This document shows positions 22,522 through 30,277 of a stretch of DNA of 47,882 nt, one piece after another. The position numbers and the translations under genes are program-made. The DNA is taken from assembly GCA_947625755.1 (NCBI GenBank), contig CANQPJ010000015.1, positions 1-47,882 of the forward strand, given 5' to 3'. Source of the stretch: an uncultured Lachnospiraceae bacterium (lineage in GTDB: Bacteria > Bacillota > Clostridia > Lachnospirales > Lachnospiraceae). Within the stretch, counting starts at the first letter, position 1. Every line of letters begins with the position of its first letter. The notes under the pieces were generated by a model. It was not told where the DNA came from. It was given only the letters and a program-made list of their open reading frames with translations, and did not search any database.

Positions 22522-24162
22522 TCACATAAAACTCAACTGTGGATAATCCATATTGATATACAGATGAGGTATTCTTTCTCCGATTTTCAGGTACATACAG
22601 TTTGCCTCAACCAATTTCTGTGCCATAATAGGAACGACACTATTTCCAATCCTTGCAACCTGTTTTGTTTTTGAATACGGTTTTCCATCTTTTGTAAAGT
22701 TAATGATGTAATCCTTTGGAAATCCCTGTGCAAGTTTTAATTCTTCCGGGGTCAGCATACGGAGAAATATATCAACAATGACATATTCATTTCCAAGCAC
22801 TGTAATCAGTGCAAATCTGTCTTTGGTTACAATAGTATGCAGCGGTTCCTTGATACTCTGTCCCGTCCCTTGACCGTAATACTCAATTATGAACTGGCTT
22901 ACCCATGTGCATTTCTGTATTGTTTCTTTATCAATTCCATTTTTCAACAATTCTTCCTTTTTAACTGCAAGAACGCTTACCATTCCGAAATGTCCTGATG
23001 ATGTCGTTATTGTATGTATCGGTTCCAATATGCTCTGACCTGTCCCGGTCTTGTAAAACTTTGACAAGAACGCAGCCACCAGAGCATATCTGTTACTTGT
23101 ATCAAGAGTCATAATCGGCTCGTCTGCCGACTGTCCTCTCACTTCGTTCTTGCTTGTTTCGGAATGGTACTGAATAAGATAGGGGCTAATCAGTCTATTA
23201 TGATCTACCGTTGTTATTGTATGTATTGGGTTATCCGCTTTACTTCCGACTCCTGCATAATTTCCGCCATATGCTTTATCAATTATCGGTGTGATTACTG
23301 GAGTTACTTTCCCAAATCCATGTTTTGCTGTTATGGTCGATATTGGCTCATCAATGCTTTGTCCGCGGAAATTGTCACCGCCATGATTAACCTGTATAAT
23401 AAAAGGATTTTCACATTCAAAAACAAACTTTTTCATGCCACTTCCTATCCGATACATTGTTTTTTCCGCCAGCGGTTTTTTTCTTCCAAATATCGATTTG
23501 CCCAAGTCTTTAAAATCAAGGACCGTAGATACCGGCACCCATTTTTTTAATCCTCCTGTGCCTTCCCTGTTATGTGTCGGCTGTGGCCAGATTATCGGCT
23601 TTCCATCTCGCCGGAATATTGCATACCATCTCTTCCGGGTGGTCGGCGCACCGTAATCAGCGGCTATAAGTTCTCTGCAATCAAAAATATAGCCAAGACT
23701 TTTCATTGCAGAGATAAATTTGTTGTAGTCTTCTCCCCTGCGCTCTTTTATCGGATATCCGTTCATATCCAATGGTCCCCACTGCTGTATTTCTTCGACA
23801 TTTTCCATGATTATTACATCTGGTAATATTTCTCTTGCGTGTTTAAAGACTGCCCAGGGAAGAATCCTTAATCCTTTTTCTCTTGGTTTTCCCCCTTTTG
23901 CTTTGCTGTGGCTTGTGCAATCAGGTGAAGCCCACACTAAAGCAACATGTCTGTTTTTAATATATTTTTGCAGATCTACCTTAAATATATCTTCGGTTAA
24001 ATGTAATGTATGAGGGTGATTTTCCTTGTGCATTGCAATAGCATCCGGATCATGATTTACAGCGATATCTACCTGTCTTCCTAAAGCCATTTCTATACCA
24101 ACGCTTGCACCGCCTCCTCCTGCAAAGCAGTCAATAATTAGATTTTCCTTTTTATTTTTCAT
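22522..24162 (-). CDS. dcm: DNA (cytosine-5) methyltransferase
   Basis: 546 residues. SAM motif CFAGGGGASVGIEMA near the N-terminus, catalytic Cys in WASPDCTSHS, motif VI IMENVEEI, motif VIII ADYGAPTTRKRWYAIF, and C-terminal LTPEELKLAQGFP plus RIGNSVVP. Between motifs VIII and IX, where the target-recognition domain lies, residues ~255-450 hold five degenerate copies of a unit ending GQSxxEPxxTITTxxR. Methylates C in a specific site, probably to evade restriction. Overlaps no neighbour. Confidence 0.95.
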   Translation of the reverse strand: MKNKKENLIIDCFAGGGGASVGIEMALGRQVDIAVNHDPDAIAMHKENHPHTLHLTEDIFKVDLQKYIKNRHVALVWASPDCTSHSKAKGGKPREKGLRILPWAVFKHAREILPDVIIMENVEEIQQWGPLDMNGYPIKERRGEDYNKFISAMKSLGYIFDCRELIAADYGAPTTRKRWYAIFRRDGKPIIWPQPTHNREGTGGLKKWVPVSTVLDFKDLGKSIFGRKKPLAEKTMYRIGSGMKKFVFECENPFIIQVNHGGDNFRGQSIDEPISTITAKHGFGKVTPVITPIIDKAYGGNYAGVGSKADNPIHTITTVDHNRLISPYLIQYHSETSKNEVRGQSADEPIMTLDTSNRYALVAAFLSKFYKTGTGQSILEPIHTITTSSGHFGMVSVLAVKKEELLKNGIDKETIQKCTWVSQFIIEYYGQGTGQSIKEPLHTIVTKDRFALITVLGNEYVIVDIFLRMLTPEELKLAQGFPKDYIINFTKDGKPYSKTKQVARIGNSVVPIMAQKLVEANCMYLKIGERIPHLYINMDYPQLSFM

Positions 24163-24179
24163 TTTCTAATTCCTCGTTT

Positions 24180-24989
24180 TTAATTTAAGTAATTGTAAAT
24201 ATCCATCTGTTGATTAATTTCGTAATTAACCCAAATAACTTCTTGTCTTGGTTTCCCATGTTCAGCGCAGCTTTGAAAATAATATTTATTCCAATCTATT
24301 AAATAACTGTTGTACATTTCTGATTCATAGCCGGAAATCATAATCATTGCTTTACTCTGCAGTATCGTTTTCAACAATTCTTCATGGTCACTGTCTGTCA
24401 TCTCATGGGCATACTGCTTTCCCTGTCTGGTCTTCAGAAGATATGGCGGATCTAAATACATAAACACATTCTCATAATTAAACCGATTGATTACTTCTAA
24501 TGCCGGCCGGCATTCTATCTGTACTTTCCTCAACCGTTCTGCAATGTCAACAATCCATTCCGGCAGACGGTACCAATTCCAGAGCGCATACATTCTTTCC
24601 CTTCCCTGCACATCATTTTTCCAGCCGACCTTATATCCATTGGTACGAAAACCATGCCCTTGCCAACAACGAATAAGGAATCCTGCTGCTCTTTGAAAAG
24701 AATCAATACATATGGCTCCTTCAAACTGTTTGTCGTATTCTTCCCGACTGAATGGTATGGTCATGACAGTTCTTCCCAGTCTTTCTGCATCTTTTTGGAT
24801 GCAACGAAATAAATTGACCACTTCCGAATCCCTATCATTAATAGTTTCAATATCAGAAGGTTCCTTGTTAAAAAACACTGCACCACTTCCAAAAAAAGGT
24901 TCCACGTAGCTGTGATGCTTTGGAATTAATTTTGCGATTTCGCCTGCTATATTCCATTTGCTTCCTGGATATTTTAAAATCGATTTCAT
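24180..24989 (-). CDS. dam: DNA adenine methylase (D12 class)
   Basis: 269 residues. Motif I KYPGSKWNIAGEIAKLIPKHHSYVEPFFGSGAVFFNKEPSD, motif IV MYLDPPYLLKTRQGKQYAHEM, and a Dam-type helical recognition part. Transfers methyl to N6 of adenine, probably in a palindromic site such as GATC, which is not read from the sequence. Its ATG overlaps the preceding 55-residue ORF (ATGA). Confidence 0.95.
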   Translation of the reverse strand: MKSILKYPGSKWNIAGEIAKLIPKHHSYVEPFFGSGAVFFNKEPSDIETINDRDSEVVNLFRCIQKDAERLGRTVMTIPFSREEYDKQFEGAICIDSFQRAAGFLIRCWQGHGFRTNGYKVGWKNDVQGRERMYALWNWYRLPEWIVDIAERLRKVQIECRPALEVINRFNYENVFMYLDPPYLLKTRQGKQYAHEMTDSDHEELLKTILQSKAMIMISGYESEMYNSYLIDWNKYYFQSCAEHGKPRQEVIWVNYEINQQMDIYNYLN

Positions 24990-25153
24990 TCTTTGTTCCC
25001 ATTTTTCTTTAATTCTTCAACCTTGTCCATTGTCAAAAAATTAGCCTTTATTAAAGCCTCTGCTGCTGTCTCGTCAACCTCTAACGTTTGAAAAAGCGTT
25101 GTCATAATTACCACTTGATTTAATAAAATTTGCTTTAAATATTCATTATTCAT
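24986..25153 (-). CDS. 55-residue phage protein, coupled to dam
   Basis: Starts MNNEYLKQILLNQVVIMTTL; helical (TLEVDETAAEALIKANFLTMDKVEEL). AAGGAG before the ATG at 25153; its TGA overlaps the dam ATG. Such small helical proteins often precede phage methylases. Function unknown. Confidence 0.65.
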   Translation of the reverse strand: MNNEYLKQILLNQVVIMTTLFQTLEVDETAAEALIKANFLTMDKVEELKKNGNKE

Positions 25154-25168
25154 TCTTAATTCTTCTCC

Positions 25169-25321
25169 TTAAACTTCCCTTGACATTGAATTTATTTTAT
25201 CCGTATTTCTTATCCTATATATTTTTCTTATCCTATATAATGGGATATATATATCTTCACCAATCACCGCCACTGGATTTTCAGCCGGCATATATTTTTT
25301 TTTAATCTTCAAACATGCCAT
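25169..25321 (-). CDS. 50-residue ORF, possibly the tail of a broken ASCH gene
   Basis: MACLKIKKKYMPAENPVAVI-type ORF starting 1 base after an AAAGG, with no separate good ribosome site. It lies in the -1/+1 frame right after the stop of the ASCH-like ORF, and contains the direct repeat TATAGGATAAGAAA twice within 35 bases. Probably a remnant rather than an independent gene. Confidence 0.35.
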   Translation of the reverse strand: MACLKIKKKYMPAENPVAVIGEDIYIPLYRIRKIYRIRNTDKINSMSREV

Positions 25322-25325
25322 GCCT

Positions 25326-25433
25326 TTATATATCACTGCTTTTCCAATACGGTTTCAAATCCCGATACTCCTCTTTCTTTTCTCCGGAAAGAATCTTATC
25401 AAACCACATTTTTTTGATTGGTAACACCAACAT
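25326..25433 (-). pseudogene. ASCH-domain N-terminal remnant
   Basis: 35 residues: MLVLPIKKMWFDKILSGEKK then EEYRDLKPYWKSSDI and a stop. The SGEKKEEYR motif is the hallmark of ASCH-domain proteins (usually ~110-150 residues, RNA/nucleotide binding). Everything after the first helix-strand is missing, so a deletion or frameshift has removed the domain. Confidence 0.65.
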
Positions 25434-25557
25434 TTCTATACTCCTCCAGTTCATTCCAAATTGACTTTGCATCATATTCGCCATATTGAGCAAAACAACA
25501 AATGGCTTCTTCTAAATTATCGGCACACTCTACCTTTGATTTGTTGCTTCTTTCTTT
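25399..25557 (-). other. Open frame without start codon (possible phage gene by frameshift)
   Basis: 52 codons open from after a TAA at 25558 to TGA at 25399, with no ATG, GTG or TTG. The reading ADNLEEAICCFAQYGEYDAK-SIWNELEEYRN looks like a real folded segment (amphipathic helices). Entry would need a -1 shift from the gene at 25530, or an AUU/other start. Could also be a decayed gene. Confidence 0.35.
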
Positions 25558-25799
25558 TTAAATACAGTTTTACAGCAATCCACCCAAACAGGCGGCTGCG
25601 TATCTCCACTCAAAACAGAAAGCCAAACTTTTCCATGTATCAACGCTTTTATTCGCTGTTTCCATGTCATTTTCCAGCAGCTTATACACTGGCTTCCGTC
25701 TGTATATACAAACAATGACCCGCATTCTTTATTTGTCATATTTTGTGGTTTTAATAGATTTTTGTTTGCCTCGTCAAATTTAATTGGTTTCATATCCAT
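25530..25799 (-). CDS. Phage protein of unknown function
   Basis: 89 residues: MDMKPIKFDEANKNLLKPQN near the N-terminus, then ECGSLFVYTDGSQCISCWKMTWKQRIKALIHGKVWLSVLSGDTQPPVWVDC. The segment CISCWKMTWKQRIKxLxxGKVWLxVxSGxTQPPV is a recurrent one in small phage proteins. Function unknown; overlaps its upstream neighbour. Confidence 0.75.
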   Translation of the reverse strand: MDMKPIKFDEANKNLLKPQNMTNKECGSLFVYTDGSQCISCWKMTWKQRIKALIHGKVWLSVLSGDTQPPVWVDCCKTVFKKKEATNQR

Positions 25800-25995
25800 T
25801 TACTACCTCCTTACATTTTTCATCTTCTATCTCTGATTTCCTCTTTGTCATTAAGATTTCTATTGTGTGTTCACCATTCACTTGATGCGCTACTGCCAAC
25901 TTCATAAACTTACAAGCTGCGTCAATTGATTTAAATTCAAAATTTGCATCACGATAAGCTATACTTATTTTTACTATGTAAATCATTTCTTCCAT
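25780..25995 (-). CDS. 71-residue phage protein
   Basis: MEEMIYIVKISIAYRDANFE followed by an amphipathic helix (SIDAACKFMKLAVAH) and a strand (EHTIEILMTKR). Small alpha/beta fold. Overlaps the next gene by 20 bases. No family assigned. Confidence 0.6.
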   Translation of the reverse strand: MEEMIYIVKISIAYRDANFEFKSIDAACKFMKLAVAHQVNGEHTIEILMTKRKSEIEDEKCKEVVNGYETN

Positions 25996-26067
25996 ATATT
26001 TATTCCTTTCTAATCTAAATAATTGTAAATATTTGCTGATTAATTATGTATTTTTTTATGGCAATCT

Positions 26068-26667
26068 CTAATTAATCCATCTTATAATTGTATTATCATG
26101 AAACCCTTTCTCCCAAACAAACCAGGCATATGCTACTGCACTTGATTTGTACTTTTCAAATTCTCCATTTTTCGCACAATTTAATCTTGAAGAGCTAACA
26201 TATACTACTTTAGGTGGATTCTTTTCAAAAAACTCTTTTCGTTTCTTTCCTTCCAAAAATTGAAGTTTTAAAAACAATGCAACCTTTCCACCTTGTCTGA
26301 TATATTCTAATGCTTTTTGTGCAAATTCAAGGGCATAGCGATATGGCGGATTTGTTATTATATCTCCATCAAAATTAGTAATATTTTGCTTTAAAAAATC
26401 AATAGATTTTTTATTTCCATATCCTCTATATACCAAATCTGTACTAATAACTTCATATCCATGCTCTAATAGAACTTTTGATAAATGCCCTTCTCCACAG
26501 GCACACTCCCAAATTTTGTTTGAAAATTTTTCTTCATTTATTAATAATTCCAAGGCTTTAGGATCTGTAGCATAATAATCATGCTCTTCTCGTTCACCCA
26601 TAGAGTGATTAGATGCTGCCAAAGTTACAAATGTTGCTACTTTATTTCCTGTCCAATCTTTTTTTAT
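26068..26667 (-). CDS. Adenine-N6-type DNA methyltransferase; start codon unclear
   Basis: Class I SAM fold: EERE...DYYATDPKALELLI, WECACGEGHLSKVLLEHGYEVISTDL (SAM motif) and DIITNPPYRYALEFAQKAL (catalytic NPPY), then YVSSSRLNCAKNGEFEKYKSSAVAYAWFVW. The only standard start is TTG at 26622, which has no ribosome site and drops KKDWTGNKVATFVTL. That N-terminal segment (DWTGN...FxTLAASNHS) is characteristic of the family, so translation probably begins upstream; the frame has only near-cognate codons there (ATA 26665-26667, ATT 26689-26691) with AAGGAAGGAG in front. Coordinates use the ATA codon and are uncertain. Confidence 0.8.
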   Translation of the reverse strand: MKKDWTGNKVATFVTLAASNHSMGEREEHDYYATDPKALELLINEEKFSNKIWECACGEGHLSKVLLEHGYEVISTDLVYRGYGNKKSIDFLKQNITNFDGDIITNPPYRYALEFAQKALEYIRQGGKVALFLKLQFLEGKKRKEFFEKNPPKVVYVSSSRLNCAKNGEFEKYKSSAVAYAWFVWEKGFHDNTIIRWIN

Positions 26668-26718
26668 CTTTCTCTGTTCTCCTTCCTTAATTTTTCTTTA
26701 ATAAGGTTTGTCCCTTAT

Positions 26719-28035
26719 CTATTTTCTTAATAATTCATGTGTCCCATTTATCAGCTGCTGTTCCTCATTTGTCACACTAAATCCAAATCTAATCAGGATA
26801 TCTACTAAAATCTTTACTCTTTGAGCGGCACTTTCTTGGTAGGACAAGTGATATGAATACATGTCCGGTATTCTTTCTATATTGATTACTGCCAGCATCT
26901 GATATTCTAAAGAATACTTTTCAAATTTTTCCTTTAACTCTTTTTTAGCTTCCTCTGTCATGCTATACCAACTTTTATCTGTATCTGACATTAGGATATA
27001 TATTTCTGAATTATCAAGCCTTCTGCAATCTGCTATCAGATATTTCCATGCCAAAGAGCAAATATTATTATTCTCCGGTTTTTGCTTCAAAATATCATTA
27101 ATAAATTTCTGTATTTTATCTGCTAAATTCTCCTGTATTAATTTGATTTTTTTTCTGTCCCTTCTAAGTTGCTTTTCCTCCTCCGACACCCCTTTAGATA
27201 TTTCTTCACTTTTTTCCAATTTCCGCATAATATATAGACGCGAATAATATGATACAAAATATAACTGTTCTTTTGACTTTTTTAATGTGACTTTTTCATT
27301 AACATTATCATCTAAATTAAACGATTTGATTTGTTCCCATCCATTTGTCCATGGGCTCACTCCTTCCGGACAGGGTTTTAAATTTCTATCTTTTAATTTC
27401 TTTAAAATTGTTTTCTTATTTTTTTCTCTTTTCTCCTCTGTTACAGCTTCCCTTGCACGAAAAGCAAGATTCTTGGAATCTCTTGCTTCCTTCAGGACTT
27501 TATTTCTGGTTCGTACACTTTCAATCTTTTCCAGCTCGATTAGATCCTTAAACGACAATTGAAAATCGCTATCATTTTCTTTCTTTTGTAGTTCTTTCTG
27601 ATTTAGTTTTGCAATATTTAATCTGTGATAAACTGTGGTCTTGCTAAATCCGGTCTTTTCTGCAATCTCATCCACACTCTTTCCAAAATCCAGCATCATC
27701 TGAAACCCCTGCGCCTGTTCATATATCGTCAGATTATTTCTCTGCATATTTTCAAGCATCATTACTTCGAATTGTTCCTCTTCTGACATTTCCGTAATAA
27801 TACATGGTACTTTTTCAACTCCGGCTTTTTCAGCCGCGGCACGTCTCCTGTGTCCTATGACTGCCATATATTCTCCCGGATGTTCCTTGCTTTCAACTAC
27901 AGTCAGATTCTGCATTACACCTTTCACTTTAATCGACTCTGATAATTCTTCTATATCTCCCAGATCCTTTCTTGGGTTGTTTGGATTTGGATGTATTTTT
28001 TTCACTTCAATATATTTCAATTCTTTATTTTCCAT
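26719..28035 (-). CDS. ParB-like DNA-binding protein
   Basis: 438 residues. ParB N-domain: YIEVKKIHPNPNNPRKDLGDIEELSESIKVKGVMQNLTV, VIGHRRRAAAEKAGV, and helix-turn-helix NLTIYEQAQGFQMMLDFGKSVDEIAEKTGFSKTTVYHRL. The C-terminal ~200 residues are helical and charged. Phages use ParB-like proteins as CTP-dependent clamps, methylase partners or nucleases. No ParA gene is present, so plasmid-style partition is unlikely. The protein lies in the modification/replication region. Confidence 0.85.
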   Translation of the reverse strand: MENKELKYIEVKKIHPNPNNPRKDLGDIEELSESIKVKGVMQNLTVVESKEHPGEYMAVIGHRRRAAAEKAGVEKVPCIITEMSEEEQFEVMMLENMQRNNLTIYEQAQGFQMMLDFGKSVDEIAEKTGFSKTTVYHRLNIAKLNQKELQKKENDSDFQLSFKDLIELEKIESVRTRNKVLKEARDSKNLAFRAREAVTEEKREKNKKTILKKLKDRNLKPCPEGVSPWTNGWEQIKSFNLDDNVNEKVTLKKSKEQLYFVSYYSRLYIMRKLEKSEEISKGVSEEEKQLRRDRKKIKLIQENLADKIQKFINDILKQKPENNNICSLAWKYLIADCRRLDNSEIYILMSDTDKSWYSMTEEAKKELKEKFEKYSLEYQMLAVINIERIPDMYSYHLSYQESAAQRVKILVDILIRFGFSVTNEEQQLINGTHELLRK

Positions 28036-28047
28036 TTTTATTCTCCT

Positions 28048-28413
28048 TTACACCGAAATTACATTACTACGACTTTCTGTGCTTACCACGGATATTTCAC
28101 CTTTACTATTTGCACTAACCTTAATTTTCACACACGCTCCAGTATTAATATTGATAGATTGAATCGTGCCCTTCGCGATAAATGCTATTGCCTGTTTTGC
28201 TAAAACTGCTGCCTCCGGCATATTATTTCCCCATGCTTCATCTATCTGGTTTGACGCTTCCTGAATATTCCGGTAATGCACAGCATCCTCACAATCACAC
28301 TGCATTGTTGCAATATGATTCAGCTTCTCTTGGGATGCATCACACGCAGGATCTAACTGCTGGGTTTGTCCGCAAAATATACAAACCCCTGTTTTCATTT
28401 CATTATCTGCCAT
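28048..28413 (-). CDS. Small zinc-binding phage protein
   Basis: 121 residues. CIFCGQTQQLD near residue 11 and CDCEDAVHYRNIQEA near residue 38 suggest a Zn ribbon; the C-terminal part (GTIQSININTGACVKIKVSANSKGEISVVST) is beta-rich. Its stop lies 12 bases before the parB-like start. Function unknown. Confidence 0.7.
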   Translation of the reverse strand: MADNEMKTGVCIFCGQTQQLDPACDASQEKLNHIATMQCDCEDAVHYRNIQEASNQIDEAWGNNMPEAAVLAKQAIAFIAKGTIQSININTGACVKIKVSANSKGEISVVSTESRSNVISV

Positions 28414-28888
28414 CTTCTTTCTCCATCCTTTCTAAAATCTTAATCACTTTTGATATTGTTGCTGTTCCTTCGTTGGCAATTGTATTATTCAGTGTCTCTT
28501 TTGCTTCCTGTATGACTTTCTTTAGATGATTATTTTCTTCACACAATTCCCGGTACAGCTTGTCCATCTCAATTATCTGTTTTACTGTCATGTCTGCTGC
28601 CATCAGTTGATGTATATCTTCATTATCCAATCCAACGATTTGCATGTTTTCATTTTTTGCTACAAAGAAATTGCCCTTGATGATGATTCCGTTATATATT
28701 TCTTTGTTGGGTTTCAACTTGGATGGTAACTCATACATCTTGTCGTTTACTAAATATACAAACCCCCGAATCTTATCATGGCTAATTATGCTGATAGATT
28801 CACCTACTAATTCCTTAATAGAATTTGGACCGTCTATTTCTTTAATTACCATGTTTTTTCCGACTTCATAATATGCTACTTTCATCAT
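28403..28888 (-). CDS. DUF3846-like protein with a coiled-coil tail
   Basis: 161 residues. Residues 1-95 follow the DUF3846 pattern (KEIDG...ELVGESISI...VYLVNDK...LPSKLKPN...IKGNFFVA). Residues ~105-160 form an amphipathic helix (TVKQIIEMDKLYRELCEENNHLKKVIQEAKETLN). DUF3846 proteins are common in phages and mobile elements, role unknown. Confidence 0.75.
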   Translation of the reverse strand: MMKVAYYEVGKNMVIKEIDGPNSIKELVGESISIISHDKIRGFVYLVNDKMYELPSKLKPNKEIYNGIIIKGNFFVAKNENMQIVGLDNEDIHQLMAADMTVKQIIEMDKLYRELCEENNHLKKVIQEAKETLNNTIANEGTATISKVIKILERMEKEDGR

Positions 28889-28986
28889 TTATCCTTTCCA
28901 TTGACTATACACAGGCACAGCAGAAAAATCCCTGCTGCAAGACCAACTACAAATCCTATCATTCCACTTATTAAATATCCCATCAT
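28885..28986 (-). CDS. 33-residue membrane peptide (DUF3789-like)
   Basis: MMGYLISGMIGFVVGLAAGI then FLLCLCIVNGKDK: a Gly-rich membrane helix and a short basic end, as in DUF3789 proteins of Firmicute phages. Its start overlaps the stop of the preceding gene, and its TGA overlaps the next start (ATGATG), so it is embedded by coupling on both sides. Confidence 0.6.
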   Translation of the reverse strand: MMGYLISGMIGFVVGLAAGIFLLCLCIVNGKDK

Positions 28987-29261
28987 ACATCTATTCCTAA
29001 CGCTTTTAAGCTCTCAAAATCCTTATCCTCTTTTAATTTGAGGATTAACTTTTTTTTATGTTCCCTGTCAGAAACACATCTTTCACACATGCAGTGTTTT
29101 TTCATAAATTCATAGTTTAACTGTTCCTGCTGTTTTTCTGTAATATTTTTCCATATGCTATATACAGGACCAGTGTTGCCAGAATATATGCAACAAGCCT
29201 GATGCAGATATTTCCATGCATGAGCTTCTGTTGAAGCTCCCATATGGTTACTGTTACTCAT
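28983..29261 (-). CDS. 92-residue phage protein
   Basis: MSNSNHMGASTEAHAWKYLHQACCIYSGNTGPVYSIWKNI..., a helical protein with CMCERC near residue 56 and a Lys-rich C-terminus. Probably binds Zn. Overlaps both neighbours. Confidence 0.6.
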   Translation of the reverse strand: MSNSNHMGASTEAHAWKYLHQACCIYSGNTGPVYSIWKNITEKQQEQLNYEFMKKHCMCERCVSDREHKKKLILKLKEDKDFESLKALGIDV

Positions 29262-29553
29262 AACTACCTCCTAAAATATAATTTAGCATCTTATCAATTT
29301 GAGTCATGATATATGCAATCAATCCTATAGTAGTCATATAATAGGCTGCACATTGATACCAATTATTAATGGATAACTCTACTCTTATCCGTACTATCAA
29401 TGCGACCATTACTCCTATTACAATGTTTTTAAAAATATTTAGCCACTTGTAATTTCTGCTGGTTTTCTGGTATAATTGTATTAGTGATACCCTTTTGGGT
29501 GTTGGAGTGGTGTTTAGTGGAGTGAACACCACTTCTTTTTTTTCGTTATTCAT
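29254..29553 (-). CDS. Two-helix membrane protein
   Basis: 99 residues. The N-terminal ~35 are soluble and polar; two hydrophobic segments follow at about 40-60 (WLNIFKNIVIGVMVALIV) and 70-90 (YYMTTIGLIAYIMTQI). Its start overlaps the preceding ORF. Unknown role. Confidence 0.65.
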   Translation of the reverse strand: MNNEKKEVVFTPLNTTPTPKRVSLIQLYQKTSRNYKWLNIFKNIVIGVMVALIVRIRVELSINNWYQCAAYYMTTIGLIAYIMTQIDKMLNYILGGSYE

Positions 29554-29692
29554 TATTTCCTCCTAAGTCCTTCTGATAAGGCTTATGCCTAAAATGTTTT
29601 ACTGCTGCCTTTCTGTTTAAATCTGATATTCTCTCTTTTTTTTCAAATTCCATGAGTTTAAACAGTTCATCCATTTTGTTTTGTTCTTCCAT
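29546..29692 (-). CDS. 48-residue helical phage protein
   Basis: MEEQNKMDELFKLMEFEKKE followed by RISDLNRKAAVKHFRHKPYQKDLGGNNE. GAGGAGG 2-6 bases before the ATG at 29692. Charged, helical. Not assigned. Confidence 0.55.
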   Translation of the reverse strand: MEEQNKMDELFKLMEFEKKERISDLNRKAAVKHFRHKPYQKDLGGNNE

Positions 29693-29707
29693 CTTCCTCC
29701 TCTACTC

Positions 29708-29872
29708 TTATCTGCTCTTATTCTTCATTCTTGTTTTGGTTTCATTTGATTGTAGGCTAATTAATACTCCAATTTGATGAAGAATTGCATCTACTTTCCT
29801 TTTATCCGACACAATATAGTCGTCATGGATTGTTACCTTTGCATTTCCTATTTTTATTTCTTCGACAACCAT
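29708..29872 (-). CDS. 54-residue phage protein
   Basis: MVVEEIKIGNAKVTIHDDYI then VSDKRKVDAILHQIGVLIS and a basic end. AAAGGAG before the ATG at 29872. A short beta hairpin then a helix; no family known. Confidence 0.6.
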   Translation of the reverse strand: MVVEEIKIGNAKVTIHDDYIVSDKRKVDAILHQIGVLISLQSNETKTRMKNKSR

Positions 29873-29905
29873 TGTGTCTCCTTTCTATCTCTTTGTTACA
29901 TCTTA

Positions 29906-30007
29906 TTAGTGACTTGCTTGTCTGTTTGCAATAAAATCATTGATCTTTAACTTTTCAATATTAAAAAGACCACATTCTGAACAATTACTTTCACTATATT
30001 TGTAGTT
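29906..30007 (-). other. In-frame extension after the cro stop (readthrough or decayed gene)
   Basis: 33 codons open immediately after the TAA of the 30008 gene, in the same frame: NYKYSESNCSECGLFNIEKL-KINDFIANRQASH. It has a CxxC motif and reads like a real small protein but lacks ATG/GTG/TTG. An ATG-TAA pair directly precedes it, as if codon 2 of a former ORF became a stop. Confidence 0.3.
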
Positions 30008-30268
30008 TTACATTTCATTTACTTCCTCCCTTTTGTTAGTTGATTTAAAATCAACTTTTCTGGCAAAAAAAATTTTATCTCGTATTAAATTAGATAAATT
30101 CAATACTTCTTGCAGAATAAGAATTTCGGACGCCTTAAATTCAGCTTCATTTTTTAACTTTTTATAAAACCCTGCTCTTGTTATTCCCAATTTCTTTGCA
30201 ATAAACGAAATTTTCAAACCAGATTTTTCAATTACCTCATTTAAAAGTTCTACATCGGTCATTTGCAT
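30008..30268 (-). CDS. Cro-like helix-turn-helix regulator
   Basis: 86 residues. Helix-turn-helix: SGLKISFIAKKLGITRAGFYKKLKNEAEF at residues ~16-44. The first early lytic gene, divergent from the XRE repressor, with operator palindromes in its promoter. One operator copy (GTTGATTTAAAATCAAC) lies inside its own C-terminal codons. Probably the Cro equivalent that turns off the repressor. Confidence 0.85.
   Translation of the reverse strand: MQMTDVELLNEVIEKSGLKISFIAKKLGITRAGFYKKLKNEAEFKASEILILQEVLNLSNLIRDKIFFARKVDFKSTNKREEVNEM
30039..30055. promoter_or_regulatory. Fourth operator copy inside the cro coding sequence
   Basis: GTTGATTTAAAATCAAC, the reverse complement of O1, lies in the last third of the Cro-like gene, ~240 bp from O1. 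Coding for VDFKST there, yet a perfect operator, so looping or a roadblock role is conceivable. Confidence 0.7.
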
Positions 30269-30277
30269 CTCCTTTCT

